From Dillenia suffruticosa (taxonomy: Eukaryota; Streptophyta; Magnoliopsida; Dilleniales; Dilleniaceae), in the NCBI GenBank assembly GCA_033439265.1, contig JAVTVX010000001.1:12480608-12544607 (forward strand): DNA of 64,000 nucleotides, given 5' to 3'. The number at the start of each line of letters is the position of its first letter. Position 1 is the first letter of the stretch. The notes beneath the pieces are model-generated. The model was not told where the DNA came from. It did not search any database and worked only from the letters and a program-made list of their open reading frames with translations. Below are positions 11,808 to 21,724 of the stretch, piece after piece. The position numbers were made by a program, and so were the translations under genes.

Positions 11808-12000
11808 CATCTTGAGGGAGAGTGTTAGAAATATAGTCAGTTAAAGTATTGGTTAATGATTTAGTTAGTTAAATGGTCAACTTGGAAAAGTGGATGGAAA
11901 GACACCTTTAAGTAGATAGAAAACTAGTTCCCTCCACATACAGGACTCCTCCACTCCTATTTATCAAAATTTTGATAGTTATTTGATTATAATAAAAGTT
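11808..12000 (+). repeat. Copia-like PPT and LTR start
   Basis: CTTGAGGGAGAG at 11810-11821 is followed by TGTTAGAAATATAGTC. This arrangement (PPT then TGTTAGAAATATAG) is typical of plant Tork-like copia elements as I recall them. The LTR's 3' end is not identifiable. If correct, the thiolase fragment lies inside or against a copia derivative. Confidence 0.45.
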
Positions 12001-12651
12001 TAAGAAATTAATTGAAAATAAACCTAAAATCTAGGGGCACTATTAGTAATTGTGGATAATAGAACTGTACCGGTGATTTCATGCCTAACCCATCTCATGA
12101 ATAGGAAAAAGTATTTTCATAGACTATGATCTAAGCTTTTAAATTATGAAATTGAATCCTTAAGAAGACCAATAAATAAGCTTGGGGAAACTCTCAAATA
12201 TATTTTATCTTCTTCTTGTGAAAAAGACATTGATTTTTAATTTTAAAATAAAAGTTAAAGAAAGAATATCAATTTGTAGAATCCAATTCTACAAATAAAT
12301 GGAAACTTGATTTATCAATTTTAAAATAAAAATTTTTAAAATAAGTGTTGAACTTGATTTATTAATTTTAAATAAAACTTTTTAATTATTGGGCAATCAA
12401 TTCAACGAGCCAATATGTGAGGTTTTTAGACATAGCTTATCAAATTTGTAAAAAAGAATATTCATATATATGTTTATTGGGTGTTTCAATTATAAAATGT
12501 AATAAATTATAGAATCAAATTAAATTAAATTTCACACATATTATGTGTACCACAAATGAATAATTGTTCACAAATCAAATACAACTACAAAATAATAAAT
12601 TATCACTAAAAATTTTATTTGTGAAAGAAATTAGACAAACTACTTTCATGT
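12001..12651. other. AT-rich spacer, nothing recognised
   Basis: Low-complexity AT-rich DNA before the tRNA array. I see no gene or element boundary. Confidence 0.5.
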
Positions 12652-12736
12652 CCAACCTTAGCTCAGTTGGTAGAGTAAAGAACTGTAGTATGATTGCTAA
12701 AATCCCTAGGTTGGTAGTTTGAATCCAGTAGTCAGA
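12652..12736 (+). tRNA. tRNA-Tyr(GTA)-like, copy 1, degenerate
   Basis: The A box and anticodon GTA are kept. One base is missing in the T-arm/acceptor side, so the 3' stem pairs poorly. It is probably not functional. Confidence 0.6.
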
Positions 12737-12907
12737 ATTACATATTTCTTTTCTATTTTTGCCCTTTCACTTTTATTAATTATAAATGCTCATTTTAACC
12801 CCACTCTTCCTCCTCCTTTTCCTTATCTTGGGCGACCAAATGCGCACGGTAACACTCATTCACTCTTATTGTAGTATTATATTATTGTATTCAAATTATT
12901 TGTGTGT

Positions 12908-12992
12908 CTAACCTTAGCTCAGTTGGTAAAGCAGGGATTGTAGTGTGTTTGCTAAAATCCTTAAGTCACTGGTTTGAATCTAGGAGGTCAGA
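12908..12992 (+). tRNA. tRNA-Tyr(GTA)-like, copy 2, degenerate
   Basis: Anticodon GTA is kept. One base is lost between the D arm and the anticodon. The B box reads GGTTTGAATCT. It is probably not functional. Confidence 0.6.
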
Positions 12993-13098
12993 CTTATCTA
13001 TTTCCTTTTCTACTCTTTGCTCTTCACTTTTATTAATTATACAAGGACATTTTAAACCCACTTCTCGTCCTTTTCTCCCACAAAAACTATTTTTGTGC

Positions 13099-13184
13099 CT
13101 GACCTTAGCTCAATTGATAAAGTGGATGACTATAAAGTGATTGCTAAAATCCTTAGATCGTCGGTTCAAATCTAGTGGGTCGAA
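13099..13184 (+). tRNA. tRNA-Tyr-like, copy 3, anticodon ATA
   Basis: 86 bp. The anticodon position reads ATA instead of GTA. The D loop is altered (CAATTGATAAAG). The acceptor stem has one clear mismatch. Confidence 0.58.
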
Positions 13185-13318
13185 ATTACTTGTTTCTTTT
13201 TTACTTTTTGTGCTTTCACTTTTATTAGTTATACATACACATTTTAACCCCACTTCTCCTGCTTCTCTTTCCCCTCACATTATAGTATTATATAATTGCA
13301 TTAAAACTATATTTGTGT

Positions 13319-13404
13319 TCGACCTTAGCTCAGTCGGTATAGCGGAGTACTATAGTATGATTGCTGAAATCCTTAAATCGTTAGTTCGAATTTGGTAGGC
13401 CAGA
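13319..13404 (+). tRNA. tRNA-Tyr-like, copy 4, anticodon ATA
   Basis: 86 bp with the D arm mostly kept (CTCAGTCGGTATAGCGGA). The anticodon position reads ATA. The acceptor stem carries two mismatches. Confidence 0.58.
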
Positions 13405-13446
13405 ATTATTTGTTTTTTTCCTACTTTTTGCCAATTACTTTTGTGT

Positions 13447-13532
13447 TTGACCTTAGCTCAGTTGATAAAGCAGAGAACTAGAGTGTGATGACTGAAATCT
13501 TTAGGTCGTTGGTTCGAATTTGGTAGGTCAGA
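13447..13532 (+). tRNA. tRNA-Tyr-like, copy 5, anticodon AGA
   Basis: 86 bp. All seven acceptor pairs can form (TTGACCT with AGGTCAG, counting one T:G). The anticodon position reads AGA and the B box is GGTTCGAATTT. Its upstream spacer is unusually short. Confidence 0.58.
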
Positions 13533-13663
13533 ATTACCTGCTTCTTTTCTACTTTTTCCCTTTCGCGTTTATTAATTATACATGCACATTTTAACCCCAC
13601 TTCTCCTCCTCCTTTTCTCCCACATTGTAGTATTATATTATTGCATTAAAACTATATTTATGT

Positions 13664-13710
13664 CCGACCTTAGCTCAGTTGGTAGAGCGGAGGACTGTAG
13701 TGTGACTGCT
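13664..13710 (+). pseudogene. tRNA-Tyr 5' half, copy 6
   Basis: The 5' half looks unmutated through the D arm and anticodon GTA. After the intron it jumps directly to the CTCCTCCTTTCCCCCACAT spacer, so the 3' half is deleted. Confidence 0.8.
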
Positions 13711-13767
13711 CCTCCTCCTTTCCCCCACATTATAGTATTATATCATTGCATCAAAACTATTTTTTGT

Positions 13768-13831
13768 CCGACCTTAGCTCAATTGGTAGAGTGGAGGACT
13801 GTAGTATGATTGTTGAAATTCTTAGGTCGCT
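13768..13831 (+). pseudogene. tRNA-Tyr copy 7 lacking T arm
   Basis: It keeps the A box, anticodon GTA, intron and anticodon stem through GGTCGCT. It then joins the TTTCTTTTCTAC spacer. The T arm and 3' acceptor strand are absent. Confidence 0.78.
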
Positions 13832-13957
13832 CATTTCTTTTCTACTTTTTGCTCTTTCACTTTTCTTAACTAAACATGCACATTATAAGCCCATTTCTCC
13901 TCCTCCTTTTTCCCCACATTGTAGTATTATATTATTGCATTAAAATTATTTTTATGT

Positions 13958-14043
13958 TTGATCTTAGCTTAGTTGGTAGAGCAAAGGACTATAGTTTGAT
14001 TGTTGAAATCATTAGGTCGCTAGTTCGAATCCGACATGTCGGA
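13958..14043 (+). tRNA. tRNA-Tyr-like, copy 8, anticodon ATA
   Basis: 86 bp with a B box close to consensus (AGTTCGAATCC) and a D arm like the consensus. The anticodon position reads ATA. The acceptor stem has one mismatch and several G:T pairs. Confidence 0.58.
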
Positions 14044-14229
14044 ATTACCTATTTATTTTCTATTTTTTGCCCTTTCACTTTTATTAATTATACATGAACA
14101 TTTTGGCCCCATTCTACCTTTTTTCCCTTTACTTTTATTAATTATACATGCACATTTCAACTCCACTTCTCCTCCCCCTTTTCCCCCACATTGTAGTATT
14201 ATATTATTGCATTAAAACTATTTTTGTGT

Positions 14230-14315
14230 CCTACCTCAACTAAGTTGGTAGAGTGGAGGACAGTGGTGTGATTGCTGAAATCTTTGAGTTGTTGGTTCGA
14301 ATCTAACAAGTCGGA
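14230..14315 (+). tRNA. tRNA-Tyr-like, copy 9, anticodon GTG
   Basis: 86 bp. The A box is altered (CTCAACTAAGTTGG) and the anticodon position reads GTG. The B box is GGTTCGAATCT. The last copy before the solo LTR. Confidence 0.55.
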
Positions 14316-14461
14316 ATTACATGTTTCTTTTCTACTTTTTATCCTTTCACTTTTGTTAATTATACATGCACATTTGAGCCCCAATCTTACTCCTTTTTCC
14401 TTAGCCTGTGCGATATATAGCAGATGGAAGCACCCATTCCCTCTCATTCTAGTATTATATT

Positions 14462-17154
14462 TGTAACACCGACACCGCGGTGTCCGTATTTTTGTATTTC
14501 GGTTTAGAAATTTAATAACAATATTTCTCACTTTATATATATAGAAAAATTTTTATTTATTTGGAGTGGTTGAATTTTTAGGATTTTTTTTGTCATTTGG
14601 TATATTCTCTATAAAAAAAAAAAGAAACAAAACAACGGAGTGCTGCGTTTTGAGACAAAACGTAGCACCCCCGCCCAATTTGGGATTATGGCTTTTAGCC
14701 CCAATCCTTCTCTCTCTCTCTCTCTCTCTCTTCATCTCTCTCTCCCCGACTCTTCGTCTCCCCTTCTCCCCACCTCTTCGTCTTCTGCGACTGCCGCCCT
14801 CCTCCATGACTGTTTCGCGCCCTCCGCCATGACCTACCACCACCACCACCATCACCATCTTCTTCTTCTTCTTCTCTCCTTCTCTATCTTTCTCTCTCGG
14901 ATTCTCTCTCTCACTGTTCACTCCCTCTCTATCTCTCGCGATCGCCCTCCACCACGAATTCGACACTCTCCACTGCGATCCGCGCAGCCACCACCCGGTT
15001 CCCTCGCCCGAAGCCTCCGTGCACCACCCATCGCCGCTACTACTTCCTCCCGCGAGCGCGCGACCCTTCCTGTACTAGCACGAGCCCGAGCGCGCCTCAG
15101 CCTGCGCAGTCCCTGCACCAGCGCGCCCCAACGCGCCTTTGCACGAGGGCTAGCTCGCCCTTGCGCGAGCGCAGTGCGCATAGCACGCGACCTTCTGCGC
15201 GAGCATGCGCTTCAGCCCGTGAACGCACGCTCCAACCTGAGCGCTCCAGCTCACGAGCGCGAGCCCAAGCCCTAGCCTAGGAGCGCGTGCAGCCCACGGC
15301 CCACTGCAGCCGTGAAACCATCGCCAGTCCGTGAGCGTACCAGGCCCACCAAGCCCGCTAGCCCGCTGCCCCGCGACGGCCCGTGATAGTCCATGAGCCT
15401 CTGCGAAGGTAAATGACTCAAAGTTTCGATTTTCGCACTAGGGTTTCGAATTTCTTTAGTAATTGGACTTAAATTGCTCACAATTATTTCGAATTTGGAA
15501 ACATTCAGGTTTTAGACCAAACTGACGGGCGAACGAAAGCTAGCTAGGTGAGAGAAATGAAATCTCTTCCACCTTTGGATAAACTTTGTCAAATTAGGTA
15601 GTATTGGTTGGAAAAAAAAATTGAAAATCCATTACTAAGCCCTTATTTGATATCGAATTGTGATGATTAATTAGGAAAATCTCATTGGAGACTCAAGCGG
15701 TCAGATTTGAATTGGCTTTTAAAATAGGGAGTGATTACCCTCCCGTATATTGTGAGTGAGATTTATTTCAATGCTTTTGTTTAATATGTAAACCCTGTTT
15801 TATAACATTTTGATGAATGAGCATGATTTGTCGTATGCTTGAAATGTTTTGACTGGTTTTAAAATTGATTTTTGTAAACCGATAGAGTATCCAAAAATTG
15901 TGTTGAATTATGAAATTATGTATCCATGTGGTTGAAATGTATAATATGTCATTTTATGCTCTATGTTGCATTGGTTTATGAACCTGATTTCGGCACATTT
16001 TGATATGATATTGATTTTGACCTTGAGGGCTTTGATATGTATTGTTCCGTAGCTACGAAAGACACCATGAGAGACGCTTTGGTGGCGTCCAGATATACCT
16101 AGGCATGGGGTATCCCACGAGTTGTCATGATTTGATTAATGATACGGTACTAACCAGGTTGAACCCGAAATGGGGAGGATTTAGACACTCTCTCTAAGTC
16201 TAGCACCTAGACGAGGCTCATCGCCAACGCCGGGGTAAAAAGCACTTTAAATAAACTTACATATAACACCCCCGATGCGTCTGTCATAGGTCGCGGTAGA
16301 CCTCTGCCAGGATATTTTTGGCTGGCAGCTCTATGATTTTTAGTGACAGTGTTTTGGATGCTTATTTAACTTGAAAATGTGTGCTAATGATATATTGTTG
16401 AAATAAAAAGTATGATGATTTGAAATATGATTCGTATACTTATATTTTGACATTCCAGTTTCACACTTCATATTTGACGATTGCATTGACCCACTCACTC
16501 ACTGAGTATTCTTCCCTGACTACTCACCCCTCACTTCCCTTCTTGTTTCAGAGATAGTATTTGCCAAGTAGCGTTGCTTTTAGGACGCTCAGTATCATTG
16601 GGAGATTTGATCTAGACTTGAGGAGCTGTATATTTCTGCTACAATTTCGTAAGTTAGCAATTGTATTGGTGATGTATATGTATTCTGAGGTCGATAGATG
16701 ACCATTGTATAATTCTAGAATGACTGTATAAATATGGACAGTCATTGCATAATATTGCATTGAGACATTTCTGGTTCATTGTGTAAGTACTTGGGAATGT
16801 GTCATGCCTTAGAAGTATACTCTAGGATCGCTCGGTGCCTCCTCTAAATCACAGGAGGGGCAACTGGCGACTGTCCATGCCTTTGATGGGCATGGCAGTA
16901 GAGGTCTGTGGTTAAAACTGTGGAAATTCGTTGTTATAGCCTGCGTTGTTATGGAATTGGTTATGGAATTGATTGATTTTGGAGAGATCAGGATGGCCAT
17001 TTGTTTATTTTATAGGATGAATATTGATATATAGGTGAAATTGTATATGGGAGACCTTTGATTTATGGGGAGATTCTGTCCGATTTTTCGTAAAAATACA
17101 GTCGGCATTTAGGGCAACGGGCGGCTATTCATGATCCCGGTTCAAGGCGTGACA
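14462..17154 (+). mobile_element. Solo Ty3/gypsy LTR, TSD ATATT
   Basis: The LTR is 2693 bp, from TGTAACACC to GGCGTGACA, with the 5-bp duplication ATATT at 14457-14461 and 17155-17159. It resembles the LTR of element A in its downstream half (for example the TGTTCCGTAGCTACGAAAGA region near 16044) and has CT-rich and GC-rich blocks at 14705-15390. There is no internal region, so it likely arose by recombination between two LTRs. It splits the tRNA-Tyr array. Open frames inside are by-products of composition. Confidence 0.95.
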
Positions 17155-17166
17155 ATATTTCTATGT

Positions 17167-17226
17167 TCGACCTTAGCTTATTATTGGTAGAGCGGAGGAT
17201 TGCAGTGTGATTGTTGAAATCCTTAG
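17167..17226 (+). pseudogene. tRNA-Tyr copy 10, 5' part
   Basis: It keeps the 5' acceptor strand, a D arm with an insertion (TTATTATTGG), anticodon position GCA and intron. At CCTTAG it switches into the spacer sequence CCTGCGTGACATATAGCA, so the 3' part is lost. Confidence 0.75.
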
Positions 17227-17247
17227 CCTGCGTGACATATAGCATGT

Positions 17248-17304
17248 ACTGTAATGTGATTGTTGAAATCCTTAGGTCACTGATTCGAATCCGATAAATC
17301 AGAA
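17248..17304 (+). pseudogene. tRNA-Tyr isolated 3' half
   Basis: It starts at the anticodon stem (TACTGTAATGTG, GTA present), then intron, T arm and acceptor strand ending ATCAGAA. Spacer sequence lies immediately upstream instead of a 5' half. Confidence 0.75.
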
Positions 17305-17476
17305 ATACCTGTTTCTTTTCTACTTTTTGGCCATTTACTTTTATTAATTTTACATGCACATTTTAGCCACGCACTTCCTTCTCATTTTTCCTTAGCCTGC
17401 ATGATGTATAGCACACGGTACTACCCATTACCCCTTATTGTAGTATTATACTATTGTATTCAAACTATTTCGGTAT

Positions 17477-17562
17477 CTGACCTTAGCTCAGTTGGTAGAG
17501 TAGAGGACTATAATGTGACTGTTGAAATCCTTAGATCACTGGTTCAAATCTGGCAAGTCGGA
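17477..17562 (+). tRNA. tRNA-Tyr-like, copy 11, anticodon ATA
   Basis: 86 bp with the A box intact (CTCAGTTGGTAGAG). Six of seven acceptor pairs form. The anticodon position reads ATA and the B box is GGTTCAAATCT. One of the better-preserved copies. Confidence 0.62.
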
Positions 17563-17734
17563 ATTACATATTTCTTTTCTACTTTTTACCCTTTCACTTT
17601 TATTAATTATACTTGTGCATTTTGGACACAGTTTTCCTCCTCATTTTCCTTAGCCTGCGTGATATATAGCACACGGTAACACCCATTTGCCCTCATTATA
17701 GTATTATATTATGGTATTCAAACTATTTCCATGT

Positions 17735-17820
17735 CCGACCTTAGCTTAGTTGGTATAACGGAGGATTACAGTGTGATTGCTAAAATCTTTAGGTCATTGG
17801 TTTAAATCTGGCAAGTTGGA
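17735..17820 (+). tRNA. tRNA-Tyr-like, copy 12, anticodon ACA
   Basis: 86 bp with the CCGACCT 5' strand unchanged and a single acceptor mismatch. The anticodon position reads ACA. The D loop is altered (TTAGTTGGTATAACG). Confidence 0.58.
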
Positions 17821-17989
17821 ATTACCTGTTTCTTTTCTACCTTTTGCCCTATCACTTTTTAATTATACATGCACATTTTAGCCCAAATCTTCCTCCTCCT
17901 TTTCCTTAGCTTACGCAACATATAGATGGTAACACCTATCCCCCCCCTCATTGTAGTATTATATTATTGCAGTAAAACTATTTCCACAT

Positions 17990-18075
17990 CTGTCCTTTGC
18001 TTAATTGGTAGAACTGAGAACTGTAGTGTGATTGCTGAAATCCATAGGTCGCTAGATTGAATCCGATACGTCGGA
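17990..18075 (+). tRNA. tRNA-Tyr(GTA)-like, copy 13, degenerate
   Basis: 86 bp with anticodon GTA and the intron kept. The A box is altered (TTTGCTTAATTGG), the B box is damaged, and there are two acceptor mismatches. Confidence 0.57.
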
Positions 18076-18247
18076 ATTACTTGTTACTCTTCTACTTTTT
18101 GCCCTTTCATTTTTATTAATTATACATGCATGTTTTAACCCCTCTCATCCTCATCTTTTTCCTTAGCCTGCGTGATAGATAGCGAGCGAAAGCACCCATT
18201 TCCCCTCATTCTAGTATTATATTATTATATTCAACTTATTTTCGTAT

Positions 18248-18333
18248 CTGATCTTAGTTCAGTTGGTAGAGCTAAGGATGATAGTGTGATTGCTGAAATC
18301 CTTAAGTCACTAATTTGAATCCGACAGGTTAAA
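18248..18333 (+). tRNA. tRNA-Tyr-like, copy 14, anticodon ATA
   Basis: 86 bp with the D arm kept. The anticodon stem is disturbed (GGATGATAG) and the position reads ATA. The 3' acceptor strand is AT-shifted. Confidence 0.55.
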
Positions 18334-18505
18334 ATTACCTGTTTCTTTTTTACTTTTTGCCCTTTTACTTTTATTAATTATTCATGTTCATCTTAGCCTC
18401 ACTCTTCATTCGCCTTTTCCCTAGCCAGCAAGAAATATAGCACAGGGCAACACCCATTACCTCTCATTCTAGTATTATATTATTGTATTTAAACCATTTT
18501 TGTGT

Positions 18506-18591
18506 TTGACTTTAGCTTAATTGGTAGAGTGAAAAACTTTGGTGTGATTGTTGAAATTGTTAGATTGCTTGTTCGAATCCAGCATGCTGGA
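18506..18591 (+). tRNA. tRNA-Tyr-like, copy 15, anticodon TTG
   Basis: 86 bp. The anticodon position reads TTG. The B box is TGTTCGAATCC. Two acceptor mismatches. Heavily degenerate. Confidence 0.52.
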
Positions 18592-18736
18592 ATCACCTAT
18601 TTCTTTTCTACTTTTTATCCTTTCACTTTTATTAATTACACATGCACATTTTATAGTCTGCGCAATATATAGTGAATCGAAGCACCCATCCCCCTCATTC
18701 TAGTATTATATTATTGTATTCAAACTATTATTGTGT

Positions 18737-18822
18737 CATACCTTAGTTCATTTGGTAGAACGGAGGACTGTAGTATGATTGCTGAAATCCTTAGGTCGCT
18801 GGTTCAAATCCGGTAGGTCAGA
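18737..18822 (+). tRNA. tRNA-Tyr(GTA)-like, copy 16, degenerate
   Basis: 86 bp, the last full unit. Anticodon GTA, intron and anticodon stem are intact, and the B box is GGTTCAAATCC. The 5' acceptor strand (CATACCT) gives two mismatches. Confidence 0.62.
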
Positions 18823-20021
18823 ATTTTTTGTTTCTTTTCTAGCTTTTGCCAGCACTCATTCACCCTCGTTTAATATTATATTATTGTATTCAAACTATTT
18901 CGTATCCAATGATACCTTAGTTAGTAGCAGTGATACAAAAAAATGCCGACCAGGTCATGTTTCGCATTTTTGATACCTATCAGATATGGAAACCATATGG
19001 CACAATTAAAAATGTATCCACTGCGTATCATCCCATGAGCCACAACTCCCAGATAAATTTCAACTCCAACTAAAATTCTACTTGCAATTGCATTATGTAA
19101 GCGAAGGCAAATATAAGAAAGATCAGAGTTAAAATTTAATTAAAATTAAGAAAATAAACCATCTATAAATGTAGCAGCGTATGTTTTTCTACCATTCTTT
19201 GTCTTTAGCTGCCATCAGCATTATCGATTGCACCTTCTACAATTTTTGTGAAAGTGAGCCATGATCCGGTCTTTGGAGGTTGAGAGACTAGTCATGATCC
19301 GGTCTTTTTCTACCAAATGTATCTTACAAAGTAAATACATCATCCCAAGCATGTGTTGTCTTTTCAAATGTATCTTCCAATTGCATTTGCCTTGAATTTC
19401 AAAGTTAATTTCATTTATGATGAATTTGCATTTACTTTGTATTTACTTCGCATTCCCATTGCATTTACTTTGAAATTGAGCACAATAAAATTAAGTTAAT
19501 TTGATTAATTTTGAAATTAATTTAGGATGTGTTTGATAAAGAAACTTTTATTTATTTTAGGTGCATTGCTTTTATTATTTTTAATATTGTTATAGTATTT
19601 TTTGATATTTTTCTTATAGATTTTATATTTATTTTTTATTTTTTAAAATTTTAATTTTATAATTTAATATTTAATTTTAGGAAAAAATATTTTTTTATTA
19701 TTAATTTAGGTTTTAATTAGGTTTTATTGTTATTTAGATTAATTCTAGGGTTAGTAATTAATGTTAGAAATTATTTAAAGTTGTTATTATATTGGTAAGT
19801 TAATGGTTCATATTTTCTATTAGTAATTTAGGTTTTAATTTTCTTATTTTATAATTAGGATTAAGAATTATATTTAGGGTTTTTATTTAAATTTTATTTA
19901 TTATTTATTTAGCCTTTTAATTATTTTTATTAGATTTATTATGAACAATTTTTGCCCGTATTTTTTTAACAATTTAAATTTTAAATTTTGAAATCTTAAT
20001 TTTGGTTTCCTCTATTAGATT
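18823..20021. other. AT-rich region between tRNA array and hAT gene
   Basis: The first 100 bp still carry array spacer sequence. The rest is strongly AT-rich and may include the 5' end of the hAT element, whose terminal repeats I could not define. A 15-bp phrase (CATGATCCGGTCTTT) occurs twice, at about 19261 and 19294. Confidence 0.5.
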
Positions 20022-21680
20022 ATGGTTTATTCCATGGTATCTTCAAATTCTAATTTTAGTTCCAGTAGTAGTAGTGTGCCTTCCTTAACATTGGCAGATA
20101 AAGAGAGTAGTATTTCTTGGAAATATATGACTAAAATTGAAAAAATAGAAGATAGTTGTGGTTATGTAATTTTTGTAATGATGAAAAACAAAGGATATAC
20201 ATGAAAGTAAGGGCTCATTTTGTAAAAATTAGTGCAAAAAGGATTGGTGTTTGCGAGAAGATGACACTTGAAGATATTTCAAACATGAAAAAACTTGAAG
20301 ATGAAGTTGCAAAAAAAATTTCACTCTTCACATTCTAAACAAGTGCCTTTGCCCTACACATCTAGTAATTCGAGTCCTTTGTTACATTTAATTGAGCAAA
20401 GATCTTTGAAGTTTTTTAAAAAAGAGAAAAGGTTGATGATTCGTCAATTGGCAAATTAAGCTTTTGACATACGAACTCGAGCAAATTTTGATGCTAATAT
20501 TGCAAAAGTGATATATACTAGGGGTTTATCATTTAATTTTGCTAAAAATCTATATTATGTAAGTGTTTTTACATTTGCACATTTAGTGCTAATTAGACTT
20601 TAAGTGGATATTTGCTCCACAATATAATAAATTGAGAATTACACTTCTTCAGCAAGAGAACGCAAATGTAGAAAATTTATTGGAACCAATTAAAAGTATA
20701 TAGTAAGAGAAAGGTATTAATATTGTTAATGATGGATGGAGTGACACCCAAAAAAGGCCGTTAATTAATTTTATGGTTGTTTTGAAAATGGACCAATGTT
20801 TCTCAAAGTTATGGATTGTTTAGATAAAGTGCAGGATGTTAATTAATTTTATGATTGTTTATGAAAATGGACCAATATTTCTCAAAACTGTAGATCGTTA
20901 AGGTAAATTGAAGGATAAGTACTTCATTACTTAACTAATGAGAAAGGTAATTGATGAAGTTAGTGATGAAAAGGTGGTACAAATAATTACTGATAATGTT
21001 GTCAATTGTAAAGGAGTTAGAAAAATCACTGAAGGTATATTTTCACAAATCTTTTGGACTTCTTGTGTTGTTCAGACATTAAATCTTATATTAAAGAATA
21101 TATGCATAGTTAAAAACTACAAAAAAAATCAGGAAACATACGATGATTTTCATTAGATCGCTCTTGTGTATGGATATGCTTTACAAATAAAAAAATTTAT
21201 AATGAATTATTCCATGTGGTTGACTATTTTCAATTGGTTTAATCCTTTGAAGTTGCTTTGAGTCACAAACACTCATTTTTGTGATACTTAAAAGATTTAA
21301 ACTTATAAGACATGTACTTAAAGTGATGGTAATGAGTGACCAATGGACACAATATCGAGATGATGATGAAGGGAAAGTAAGGTTTGTTCATGAGCTAGTG
21401 GCAAACGGAAATTGATGGAAGAAAGTTAACAATGTCATTGCATTCACTGTACCCATTTATGATATAATTAGAGTTTGTGATATAAATAAACCATGATTTC
21501 ATTTAGTTTATGATACATGAGATTCTATGATTAAAAAAATGAAGACGATCATTTATAAAAATGAGCAAAAGTCGATATACGAGTTCTCTTCTTTCAATCA
21601 TGGGGTTGATCAAATTCTTGTTAGTTGTTGGCAAAGAATAAAACTCCATTACATTGCTTAACTCATTAATTGAATTCAAG
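20022..21680 (+). pseudogene. hAT transposase (BED/DUF659 type), 5' exon, broken
   Basis: DNA transposase of the plant DUF659 hAT group. A BED-like finger is seen as CNFCNDEKQRIYMKVRAHF at about 20165-20220, one frame off the start, so there is a frameshift near 20160. TLEDISNMKKLEDEV follows. The DUF659 core shows NIAKVIYTRGLSFNFAKN near 20500-20550, VNDGWSDTQKRPLINFM near 20725-20775 and VQIITDNVVNCKG near 20980-21018. Later IALVYGYALQIKKFIM appears near 21157. A tandem duplication and many stops disrupt it. The exon appears to end at 21680 before GTAATC, and the 3' exon resumes at 32392. Confidence 0.88.
20753..20893 (+). repeat. Imperfect tandem duplication inside hAT transposase
   Basis: About 70-75 bp containing TTAATTAATTTTATG, GAAAATGGACCAAT and TTTCTCAAA occurs twice in a row, at about 20760 and 20836, duplicating part of the DUF659 core. 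Confidence 0.8.
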
Positions 21681-21724
21681 GTAATCATTTAGTTTAAATT
21701 TTTGTTTTCGTTATTCATTAACTA

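Larger units (their letters stand above)
12652..18822 (+). repeat. Tandem array of tRNA-Tyr units, interrupted by a solo LTR
   Basis: Sixteen head-to-tail units begin with a sequence like CCGACCTTAGCTCAGTTGG, the 5' end of plant nuclear tRNA-Tyr. Thirteen are full length (85-86 bp, including an intron of about 12 bp after the anticodon loop), three are 5' parts, and one further piece is a 3' half. Each is followed by T-rich sequence (TTTCTTTTCTACTTTTTGCC) that could end Pol III transcription. A shared spacer then carries TTTTATTAATTATACATGCA and GTAGTATTATATTATTG. Unit spacing is about 130-260 bp. All units lie on the plus strand. The solo LTR at 14462-17154 was inserted later. A faint 5' remnant may follow at 18911-18934. 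Confidence 0.92.

Noticed and set aside
12652-18822. CRISPR-like direct repeats
   Set aside because: The repeats are about 86-bp tRNA genes with conserved spacers, not short repeats with unique spacers, and the context is a plant genome.
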